DNA of 64,000 bases, taken from Cristatella mucedo (Eukaryota; Bryozoa; Phylactolaemata; Cristatellidae). A program made the position numbers and the translations under genes. The notes under the pieces are model-generated. The model searched no databases, had not been told where the DNA came from, and worked only from the letters and a program-made list of their open reading frames with translations. The stretch spans positions 1,111,001-1,175,000 of the forward strand of contig WPIO01000050.1 in assembly GCA_009760855.2 (NCBI GenBank), read 5' to 3'. Position 1 is the stretch's first letter; every line of letters begins with the position of its first letter. Below are positions 30,383-42,221 of this stretch, piece after piece.

Positions 30383-31097
30383 GAGCAACAAAGAGGGGCG
30401 TGGCGCTTCTCCAGCGTCCTGTGAGTCCTGCCACTGTACACCACGGTCGCTGCCACAGAATGCAGAAAGACAGGAGGGAAAACAGGTCTTGCAGCCTTGC
30501 AGCCAGCCCCGTAATCCGGTGCTAGCGTACCAGTGCAAATGTGGTGTTATTGAAGTGGTACTGTAATTCACAGTTGTACAGTCAGATATACCTTGTCTTG
30601 TGTAAACTTATGCTGACATGGCAAATAAATATCAAGTCAGACAAGCAAATCGGCTTATGAAGTCAGTGAGTGCAGGCGGCTTGCAACGCTGGCAGCAGAC
30701 AGGGCATATCGGTATGCCAGGACATGCCCGCATTCTGGAATGAACCGGTACAATTTGGAGGGCTGTCTAGCGAGGCATTGAGGTGTCTCATCATTAAAGC
30801 CTAGATCTGCTCCTCTGGGAGATGCCTTGGCCTGTTCGACGGCCAGTGCACAGCTGAGCTGATCGCTGGGAGCAGTGTCCAGCAACCCACTTTGTCACAG
30901 CAGCAGGCAGCGTCAAGTGCAGCTGACTGCACTGCGCTTCGACTGGCCGACCGTCGCGGCAGCGAGCAGCTGGTCCAGCTGCCGCTGCCACATGTCGAGT
31001 AGTGGCCTGCTGAGCGTTCCCCCGGCAGGCAGCCACCTCGTTAGCCACCACTCTGAGGGGGGGGGGAAGGGCAATGGCCAACGGAGGAGTGGTCTCG
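30383..31097. other. Intergenic space between the convergent UTP18 and POLE2 3' ends
   Basis: It holds the UTP18 AATAAA at 30624 and otherwise unremarkable sequence. I found no clear AATAAA on the minus strand for POLE2, so its 3' end may use a variant signal or run into the UTP18 3' region. Confidence 0.6.
30624..30629 (+). terminator. UTP18: Likely UTP18 polyadenylation signal AATAAA
   Basis: A canonical AATAAA lies 242 bp after the UTP18 stop codon, in a short AT-rich patch. Confidence 0.5.
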
Positions 31098-31181
31098 TCA
31101 TACTGAGATCTGGCTGTCCTCAACTTGTCCCGTCGATGGGTAGTACACCTTGAAGCAGAAGTCGGTTCGTGGAAACGAGCC
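31098..31181 (-). CDS. POLE2: POLE2 exon 12 (terminal)
   Basis: Acceptor TATTTCCAG, phase 0 in. It encodes [20 protein letters not shown] and EDSQISV, then TGA at 31100-31098. It matches the family C-terminus and lies 3.2 kb from exon 11 across an intron holding a nearly intact L2-A insertion. Confidence 0.93.
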   Translation of the reverse strand, partial: GSFPRTDFCFKVYYPSTGQVEDSQISV

Positions 31182-34100
31182 CTGGAAATACAAGAGCACG
31201 AGAGAAAGAGGCAGGCAGGCGTGAGTATCTTTTCAAAAGTGCGCAGCTGCAGTGACTCGGCAATCGGACGCAGGAGGAATCACGGCGGTGAGGCCGGACG
31301 GCAGAGCAGATCTCAGCCTAAGCTCACTACGAACCAGAGGGCAGCGAATCGTCCTACTCCCGCCCCCCCCCCCCCCCCGCCCCCGTGCAGCCCCTGCCAG
31401 TTGCTTGCCTTCCTGCTCAAGCTACAAACCACGGGGTCATGGAAATGGCGACCACTTTTCAGCAGCAGCCATGAATGACAAGCACGAGTTTTTGCCGTTC
31501 CTGAACCGAGAGCAGACCTCGAGACGGTGCAACAGTGGCTCGGCATTGAGTGCGAAGGCATTTCGTTGGAATTCCATCTCGAGCATCGGACTATGACTGG
31601 GCTTGCGTGCGATAGATAGAACAGTCTAACAATTTGTTCATTTCGTATGGCGCCAAAGTCTTAACCAACCTATTTAGGGTTACTCACTGCTCATGTTGGA
31701 CCAATGTGCCTTCACTTCAGATTGTAATGTTTATTGAGCTTGTCCTCCTGGAGGTGAAAATGACAAGGCTAACGACCGTATGTCCTGTATAAGGATACCC
31801 TATGCATATGGCGGTGAGAGTTCGCTGCCATGCCCACGATTATTAGACTTGAACCTGACCGCTGAGTTGCGACTTCATACTTTTACCTCGACCTCTAAAT
31901 TTGCAATTGGGAGCAGCTGCGCTAGGTAGCCTGGCTAAGTAAGCTAGGTAACCTAGCCTAGCTAATAATATGTATAATATGAGTCAGCAATGCTTAGGGT
32001 ATACGACGACCTACTTAGGAATGCAGACATGGGTAGAGTGTCTCTGCTTGTTTTGCTTGATCTTTCGGCAGCTTTTGACACCATCGATCACAGAGTTCTT
32101 CTAGAGCGCCTCTCATCTCGCCTGGGCATCACTGGCACTGCTCTGCAGTGGTTCAGGTCCTATCTCAGTGGGAGACTCCAGAGTATTGACGTGAATGGAC
32201 AAAGATCATCTGAAGTACCTCTGAAATATGGCGTACCTCAGGGCTCCGTGCTAGGTCTGGTTCTTTTCACGGTTTATACTCTCCCTCTTGCTGATGTGAT
32301 TGCCAAGCACAATCTAGGCTTTCACTTCTATGCAGATGACACCCAGTTGTACCTTTGCTTTGATCCCCCCCAGCCTTCGAGCACCTCAAATTCTCTCAAC
32401 TCACTTGCTGCATGCATTGATGACATCCGCACATGGATGGCAGCAAATTTTCTAAAACTAAACGATGATAAAACTAACTTACTTGTTATGGGCAAACACA
32501 GTGTGATTCAGAGATTGGAAAGGCTGACTCTCAAAATTGGCTCTGCCAGCATATCTCCAGTTGAATCAGCTCGAAATCTAGGTGTCATATTCCAAAGCGA
32601 CCTCTCGTTAGACGACCATATCAGCTCCACAGTCAAATCCGCCTATATTCAGCTTCATAACATTGCTAAAATTCGGGCTTGTTTAGATAAAGATACCACA
32701 TCTAAGTTGGTCCATGCATTCGTGACATCCTGTCTCGACTTCTGCAACTTACTGCTTACTGGCCTACCAGCATGTGCGATCAGGCGATTGCAGCTAGTGC
32801 AAAACTCGGCAGCTAGACTTGTCTGTCGTGAGCTTTGCAGTTGCCACATTACTCCACTTCTCGCCGACCTGCAGTGGCTACCAGTCAAGCAACGGATTGA
32901 CTTCAAGGTTTTGTCGCTCACTTGTAGGTCCCTTCATTCTATGGCTCCAGCCTATCTTTCAGATATACTCCCCCTTCAGGCCAAGCATCGTACCACCCGC
33001 TTTTCGGAATCCAACAGTCTAGAAATACCTCGTACAAACCTTAAATCCTTTGGAGACCGTGCATTTAGTTCGTATGCTCCCACAGCCTGGAACTCCCTCC
33101 AGAGCTGCGTCAGAACATTCCCTGACATGACCACATTTAAAAGGAACTTAAAACACCTATTTAGGACAGCATTTAGTGGGTCCCTGTGATTAGTCCTTGA
33201 TGTGCTTATGCGTGCCGACACTGTGCATGCTGCCACTAACCACATTTGCATGCTGACCCTGTGCATGTCACCCCTAACCATATTATTCATTTTGTTTGTT
33301 TTTCAAGCATGATTTTACTTACCATTCAATTGCATTTCACTTTGCAGCAAATGTAAAGCGCCTAGAGAGATAAAGTTCTCTGAGGGCGCTTTATCAAGTG
33401 AATTATTATTATTATGTAATAATATGAATTAGTGTACAGAGCTCACACAGAACTGATTATCTTGTTTCCCCAGGCACTGCACTATGCATGCTGTGAGGGA
33501 AAGCAACTCCTCGTGGCTCTCGACACCGTAACTGCTTGATTCGTAAATGCAAACGGCATTTCCCATCAAACGCATAGGCCTAATGAAACACCACCCATTG
33601 TTTGCTCTCCTGAACCAGGACACTGGTCTGGCAAATGAGTGGGCGGGGCACCAACGACAGTAGCACTATTCCGACAGCAACTGCGTGCATCATTCTGGCA
33701 CTTGGGTAGCTGAGACGTTTGGCCACCGCCCGACCGAACTTAGAAAATGCAAATATTAAATATTCGTATAGCACCATAAGAGACCTTTAATCTCTATTCA
33801 GGTGCTTCGCATATGCCTCGGGGCTCGAGCCCGTGAGCACCCTAACTACCAGCTTGGCACCGACGAAATTGGAGCGTTCTAATACATTTCTCCTACAGCT
33901 ACAGGAGAGGAAATGCAATGGCCTCTCGAGCTCTGGCGGTGAGCACTCGTGGCTGCAGCTCCCAGCTTATTTAGAATCCCAGCCAATGAGCCAAGGACAC
34001 GGTCTGGTGAAACGTGGGCAATCTCGGCACTCACTTGAGCCTAGCTTGCAATAAAGAAATGTGAGACGAGGGTCAGAGGTCAGTGGCAGGAGCCCAGTGT

Positions 34101-37100
34101 CTAGGCCACAGCTGTTCCACTGTCAAACTCGCTATCCATCTCGGCCAGAGCGAGTATGTGGCTAGGCGCGCAAGACAACACAGCTCGATGGTGCAAATTT
34201 CTTTTGTTGGCATTAAGCGCTGCCGCGTCTCAGATTCGCTTGCTGCAACATATAATCTCTCTTGCACACCGGACTGGGCCACCTAGTAGCTGCGGCCCGA
34301 GACGCACGAGCAGGCCAGGCTGCAGCAGCACGGACGGGGCGCCACCTACCGGATTCATTACCGTGCAGTCCGAGCTCTTCACTGTAAACGGGTCGAACTT
34401 GTCGGCGCAGACGACAAGGTCGGGCAGCGGGTAGATGCTGAGGGCGTGGTCCCACGGCCAGTAGACTGGGCAGACTGGCAGCGGCAGCGGGGTCAGGTGG
34501 CACTGGCTGGTGATGGCCTTGGCGAACTGCAACGACGAATCGCACGGCTGCGAACGTGCGGCGGACTAAAAGGGCTTGAACAGAGGTAGCCAGCGCTTGA
34601 CTGGAAGTTTCCAGCGGGCGCACGCAGGGACACCGAAACGTGGGGGAGAGCACAAGAGAGCGGAGGTGGCAACCCATCGCTTCTTCCACTTTTTGGGTGC
34701 TACGTACGTGCTTCGGGACGTCGCCGTCGGCCGGGAAGCGCACGCAGTTGCGACACATCTTGGTCACAATGTCCTCCCTGAGCACGACGATCTCGCGCGT
34801 GCAGTACTGGAGCCGACACGGGTTGCTGGCGAAGACGGCTCCGGGCACGGCGCGCACGAAGTCGCCCGTGAGCGCGTCGGGAATGCGCGGCCGCGGCAGG
34901 ATCGTCGCCACGCCCGGGTCGCTCGGGCTGGGCACGAACACAAACTTGCTGGCGCTGGCGAGCGGCGGATACTGCTGTATGACGTCGGCCAGCTGCTTGA
35001 GGCAATCTGAGGAGGAGGAGCGCCGGAAGCAGGATGCAGTGCAGCAGCTCAAGTCCGGCATTTTACGCTGCCTCGCTTTTCCGTCATGCAGCAGAGGCTG
35101 CGGCAGCACATGGCAGCAGCTGTGGTGGCAGCAGCGGCGGCACAGGGCGAGCGCTCGTACCGCGCAGGGTCCTGGCAGCGGCACTGCCCGACGGCTGCGA
35201 GAGGAAAGGCCCGCAGAACACGAAAGCAAACGGCGGCTGGTCCGAGTAGCCCTGAAACAGGATCCTCAGCTTATCCATCACGCGAGCGCTGTCCAGCCAA
35301 ACGTCGGACACGAAGACCATCATGGCATCGAGTTGGCTCTGCTCCACCAGGGCGAGCTTCTCCGAAGCCTTGGCGCACGTGGTCAGAGGGCCTCCGAAGA
35401 AGTTGGCGTTGCCAAATATTGACCTGGACGTCATAAGAACTGCGTTCGGAGTTGAGGCTCAGCGCCAGCATCAACGGCGGATGCCGCAGCGTTGGTAACG
35501 AGACAATGCGACGACGCGGCCGGAGCACGAAGCACCTGCAGTTCGGCTCGAGCTCGCGACTCCCGAGATCAATCGAGATTGATCAATCGATCAGAGCCTA
35601 GGGGAGCCGCAAAGGAACACTGGGTAAGGCGATTGCTGTTCACGACCTCTCGGTCCCGAGGCCGTGGGTTCGAATCCTGCGCCGGGCGATCCTTTGTTGC
35701 GGCTGCAAGCGGTGGCGATAGCTGCAAATGCTCTTCCGTCGCGCTACACAAAAGAAGCTGTTGAATCGGCTAGCATTTTTCTTTTTGTTTTTAGTGGAAC
35801 GAACCTCGACATTTCAGGGGTAAAAGTTGTCATTCGGTAACACCTGACGACATAACAATTAGGAGTGCTCAAAGTGAGAGCTTCCAAGAGCTAAAGAAAC
35901 CTGATCACACATATCACGTTGAAATGATGATTAATTTTCCTGGGGCACAAAGTTTGTTTCGCATTGGCAAAGTGAATAGAACAGCCGGTCCGAGCCATGT
36001 CACGCCCACCAGGCCACGCCCCACCGCTGCTGCCAGCCAGCTAGCTGCAAAGGTGCTTTCCTGCCCCAAGGCTGCCGTGTCGCAGAAGCACCGAGCCGAG
36101 CACAACCTCTGACCTCTGACTTCGTTAAACAAGTGGCTGCCGTATGCAAGCACGGAACAGCCGAGGAAGGGTGCACAAGGTTTCATCAATATCGAAGTTG
36201 ATAGCGAGTCATAAGAGAAGGCTGCGTGTCTGACCTTTCTAATGAAACCAAGCTTGACTAAGCCACGGCCTGCAATGCATGCAAACGAAGGAAATTGCAA
36301 GAAATTGCAGGCTAGGATTAGGCGCAATCACAGATAGATAGGCCTATACAGGTGTTCTAAGTGGACTGGCTCAGGTCTATAATATTCTGCAACTGCTAAC
36401 TAGCTATTGGCCGGCTTCCAATAACCCAACATCCGCAGGTCGGGTTCGAATAACATGCCATTTTTCCCAGTCGGCTGCCCATTCTTACCTTCGCATGGCC
36501 TTAAGAGCAGCAAGGACGTTTAGCATGACCTGTGACTGACGTCCGGTTTGGTGCTCGGTACCTGCGAGTATCCCACGGCTTCACTAGCTTGCAGGAATTA
36601 AATTTAATAAATTAAATACTAGCTGATTGAACAGCCTCTTATTGTATAGCGACAGAAGAGCCTTTACAGCTATCACCACTGCTTGCAGCGGCAATAACGG
36701 ACTGTCCACCGCAGGATTCGAACCCAAGACTTCGGGACCGAGGTCGTGAAAAGCAACCGCCTTACCTAGTGTGCCATCACGGCCTTGCAGGCACAGGCAC
36801 GGGCTGCTCGATTACTGCCTGCCCGATTGCAGCAGCACATCATTGACCAAGGATTGCTATCAGGTTTAGAAGAAAAAAAAATGCTTGCAAACCTCCTCCC
36901 AGCATTAGCAGCGCCTCGGGGCGGTGAGAGAGGGGGGTAACTCCTGCCACACAATTTCAGCCCGGCGACCGACTGTCTGGACTGGGCAGCGCAAACGCTG
37001 CTGCTGCAGCAGTCCCCGAGTCACGCTCGCTGCTGCCTGCCGGCCACGCACCGCGTCACGCTGGCCGGCTCGGCGGGCAGGAAGCCGCATGCTTTCAGAT

Positions 37101-40100
37101 GGAACACGTAGTCCTCGTATTGGCCCTCGGCGAGTACGAAACAGCCGTCGGTGAACAGGCCGCCATGAAAGCCGTGCACAGAGACTCGGGTCAAGGTTTA
37201 CACAACGACAGCGTGAAGCAATAAGCAAACAGAGCAGCACAGAGCCTGCCGACGGCGCTGCATAAGCAGAGCAGTGCATAAGGCAGGCGCGCCAAGCTTG
37301 CGGCCGAGATCCGGGTCACGCTGCAGGTCACGTGGAGCAGCTCGTTTGGCAGCGCAGGCGCTGCAAGCTTGGGTCTCGGTCGCGTCGGCGAACATTCAGC
37401 CGGAACTGAGCACGGCGCCGCTACGAAAGCAACTCCCGCCTCCTGTTCAGAGAAGATGCATACGCCGGACGTGTGTCACGAGCAGTGGCACGAAAGGATA
37501 TGCAGCCCTTCAGATCCACTTCGACGGCGCCGGTGGGGTCCTCGAGGAACCACTTGCCCTTGAACAGTAAAGGTCATGGTCGAAGCAGAGGTCAAGGTAA
37601 GCCGCTGGCAGAGAATTGTGCTGCCCTCACTCAGCGCTAGGTGCTCAGCTGCCGACGTGAGCGCGTCAGCTGAAAAATACAGCGGCCCGGACTGACAAGT
37701 GGTCCGGCCCGGTGGGACAGTTGATGCCGGATGAGTTTAACCACCCAGGCTTCCTTTGCAGCACATGTCAAGTGCCTAGAAAGAGATTAGGTTCTCTGTA
37801 GACACTACACATATGTAGTATTATTGTTATTATTATTGTACTCCCGATTTTATTGATCCCGATGCAAGAGCATAGAGAGCACAAATCTAGAATAGTTTAT
37901 ATATAATAGACACGTGCTGCTGGGCGAATAGCCGAGCAGCATTTAAAGCATCCTTTGGCTGAAACTCGTTAAGACCATGAAAGGGAATGAGAACGTGGAA
38001 TGTCAATTCCCCTTCATTCCTTTTCTTGGTCTTAACAACAAGTGTCACTGTCGACCTTGAAAAAATTAAACTCACTCCTATAGCCTGCCAAGAGAACTCA
38101 CTCTCTACTCAGGCGTTTCATGTAAAGCGTCTAGAAAGAGATTAAGTTCTCTGAGGGCGCTTTATCAAGTGCATTATTATTATTATTATTATTATTATTA
38201 CATATGCCACACAGGCTCGAGCCCAAAATTCATTGCTTGAACGCCTTCTTCCTGCCTTTACAATACAAGCCACAAAAGGCTGGTGCAAAGCTAGTCAGCC
38301 ATGAACGTTGCACGTTGCCACATTCCACTTCTTGCCGATGTGCACTGGCTAGCCAATCAAGGAGCTCGTATTGACTTCAAGGTTTTTGCCACTAACTTTT
38401 TATGTTCCTGCACTGGCTCCTGCTCCGGCCGATCGGCCGATTAGAATTAACTACCCAATCAGGCTGGCCGCCGCTGCTGCTGGCAGCTACTCTTGTGACT
38501 CACGTGCTACTTTGCCATGCCTCTAACCAATGTCGAATCTTTAGTGACCGTGTATTTAGTTTGTATGCTCCCAAAGCGTGAAATTCAATGCCGGCTAACG
38601 TCAAACAATCCAATGACTTATGATATTTAAAAAAGAAGCTAAAGACGCACCTGTTCCTCACAGCATTTGCTGAGTCCTCGTAAACTGGTCGGCTTATGTG
38701 CACTGAGACCGTGCATGTTACAACTAACTATATTGCCTGGTTTATAGCCGATGTACAGTGCTTAGAAAGAGATTAGGTTCTTTCAGGGTGCTATACATAT
38801 GTATTACTATTAGTATTCCTACACTTTCAAAGTCTAGAACTCACTTCTGACTTAAGATAAGACATTCCCTGACGTGAAAACATTTATTGCAGTTAAAACA
38901 TAACGGCTGCTCACAGTCCTTGTTCTATCCATACAAACTGTTAATTTCGTGTATATGTAAGCTGAAATTGTACAGGCTGTAACTAATTGACAGGCTACCT
39001 TTCTAGCACATATACATGCCTAATAGTGATTTGGTTCTCTTAGCACACTATAAATGTTTTATCATTATTACTATTATTATTCCCGTTATTATTATTATTA
39101 TCAGTTAGCCCAGATTCATGAGCAGCCACCCTATTGCTGCCTTCTGGTGCTGCTGATGTGTGATGCAACCAACTGCTGCATACCACCACTTCAGCAAACG
39201 GTCTCACCATAAGTGTGAACCCCGAAATGTAAATTACATTGAAATAGAAAAAAGGGTTTGCGGCCAGGATGCCTCGAAATGTAGCAACACGAGCGAGCAA
39301 CGCACACAGACTGCCAAAGCGCACACGGCCGCTTCACGCCCGAGCCAGGCTGCGGCAGCAGAGCAACGGCTTCACACTCGCCCACATGGAAAAAGCATGC
39401 ACGGCCGGCGTCTACCTCTTTCAACGGAGTCAGCATTCCCAGTACAATGATCTCGCTCAATTTAGCTGTGCTGCTCAGCAGATACTCGACAGTCTTCAAC
39501 TGCAACGCAAGCACAGAAGTGAGGCTCAGCCTGAGGCAGCATGAGCGCTGAACGCGGCTGACTCGGCGACTGCTGGGCTGCTCACGCCCACCCAGTGGAG
39601 GAGGAGGGGGGGGGGGCTCGGGAGCCAAACGGTGGTAATTGCAGGGCAGCCCTACATTATCGCAAGAGCCACTCAGGCTACATGCAAGGCATAAGCGGCT
39701 GTCAGCGCATCGAAATGAGTCTGGGCAAGGCAGAGAGGCTGCCTGCAGCGACCATGCGGAGCCTAGTCGCTGCAGGCAGCCTCATAGCTATGAGGCGCCG
39801 GGGGGGGGGGGGTGAGGGTAAGAGACTGGGCCGGTTAATTTCGCGCGAGATACAGTGGAGCAGGGACAGGGGTGAGTCGGACTTGCACAAGCCGAACGGA
39901 AGAGCCTCAGAGAGATGCTTTCGCCGGGCACCTATACGAGCCGAACGGCGCCGTTTGTTCCTAAAATGGAACCTGTCGCAACCCCTGCTCGCCAAAGATA
40001 AGTGCCTCACCTTCTCATAGATGCTTAGAGCAGAAGCAGTTTAAGGGTGCAGCTGATGCGATGGAAGCAAGCAGAAGCAAGCTGATCGTTCCTTCACCCT

Positions 40101-42132
40101 CACCTTCACAGAGCAAAGTAGTGAATGAGAGCCAAGTGAGAGACAGATGATTCAGTGCATATTAGCACGTGATAAGTTTTTGAAAAAAATAACGAGCATG
40201 AGAAAGTTTGAGGCAGACATGGTGTGTAAATCAGAGATGGTGAGAGAGGTGGAGAGGCAGAGTTATAAGTGAACGAGAGAGTGAAAGAGAAAGAGAGAGA
40301 GAGAGTGAAAGAGAAAGACAAAGAGAATGAGAGACAGAGAGAGGGCAAGAAAGAATACCGAATATATTAAGGTAAGCCAGGAAACAAAAGCTATACAAGG
40401 GGTTAGCCCTATGGCCGCCAAAGTCGAGCTGCGGCTCTAACGACTCAACTGCAGCCAAGAGTTCAGGGTAGAGCAGCCTACAGCACCTGGAATTTTTTGG
40501 AGGCATACACTTCTGGCGCCGAGCCGAGCGGCGGAGGCGTGAAGAGCTCGTGTCGCATGGCCCTCTGCAACGAATCATAGCACGATTAGCACAAGGCTAC
40601 AACTCACTACTCACTAAAAGCAAACGCACCATCGCCCAACGAGGCACGCTGCACAGCTGAGCTGAGCTGAGCTGGCAGGCCAGAGGGAAAGAGAGAGAGA
40701 GAGTGCAACTGCTGAGCTCGACTGCATCGGAGCATCGTAGCAAGGCAGCGCGACTGCATTTCTAGGATTCAAGTACCAGCCTACAGCTACTGTGACTTAA
40801 TGGCAATTTTTGGAAGCACAACCATAACGGAATTCCATGGATCTAGACTACAGAGCTGGACATCGCCAGTCAGCCATTGTAGTGAGAGGCCTCCAATCCT
40901 TCGGAGGAGCCAAAATGTGACAAACGGTTGACTATTGTAACTCCCATTTGGCTGGGCTGCTGAAGAAATCTATTAGGCCTCTGCAGCGGACTATGAATAT
41001 GGCTGCAAGGCTGGTCTTCAAGTCCCAACGGTTTGAGCACGTGTCACCTTTGCTGAAAGAGCTAGGATGGTTGCCGGTTGAGCAAAGGATACAGAGCAAA
41101 GTTTTTACGCTGACCCACAAGGCCCGCCACGGCTTGGCTCCTTCGTACCTAGCTGAACTGCTGCATCAATTTCAGCCTGTTCGCGCCCTCAGGTCCTGTG
41201 TGGACAATAAATTAGCTGTCCCATTCCTCTGCCTAAAGACAGTTGGCGACAGAAGCTTTAGCTCTGCAGGTCCTAGACTGTGGAACTCGCTTCCACAATT
41301 CTTACTCAACGACAACTACTCTCCTACTGCCGACTATGACACATCCTTTTCAGCGGTCCTTAGCTGCAACTTCTATTCTACTCACTACCTCAACTGCTCT
41401 CCTGACTCTGCTATGCTTCCCACTTTCTCTTTGTTGCATGAGACAAAGTCTGTTGGCTACCGAATGCGTACCGAAAGCTGCTTGGGCTGTGAGTGCGCTA
41501 TACAAAACTGTCATGCGTAACACCCAAATGATCTTTATGACTTTGCGGAGTTACAGATGGAGATACATTACATTACATAAACGGTTGCAGGAACAGACTC
41601 CCAAGCAACTGTCTCGAAGGTAAGGCGATCTTAAAAGGACGACACCGAAACTGCAAGCACTGCAGCACCGATGGCCGCACCATCGCGCATCCAGAATGAA
41701 AGCAACGAGACCAGGACCTTTCTCCTTAGGTCAGCCGCTGGCACGTGGGCAAGAAGCGATCGGCCTCCCAGCAGCAACCAGATACCCATTTCTCGGTACA
41801 GCTGCTACGCAGTCTCTGATGCAACTGGAGCCACGGCACTGCTGCATCAAGTTGAGACTGCCCTAAGCTCACGAGGACAGCACCGGTCCATCACTACGCA
41901 GTCTCTGATGCAGCTGGAGCCACGGCACTGCTGCATCAAGTTGAGACTGCCCTAAGCTCACGAGGACAGCACCGGTCCATCACTGATCCATTTGTTCAGG
42001 TAAGCTCGGCTCAAGCAAGGCCCACAGCGGCGAGGAAGGTGCCGCCTGCACGATCTGCCACCGCCAGCACTTCAAAAGTGCTCATTCTCTCAGCTGCTGC
42101 TGCTGCTCGCTCTCGCTCTCTCTCTCTTGCTC

Positions 42133-42221
<89 letters not shown>

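Noticed and set aside
34213-35229. A single 338-codon minus-strand open frame
   Set aside because: It is in frame with POLE2 exon 10 only in part. The rest is intron read-through in the wrong frame for the flanking exons.
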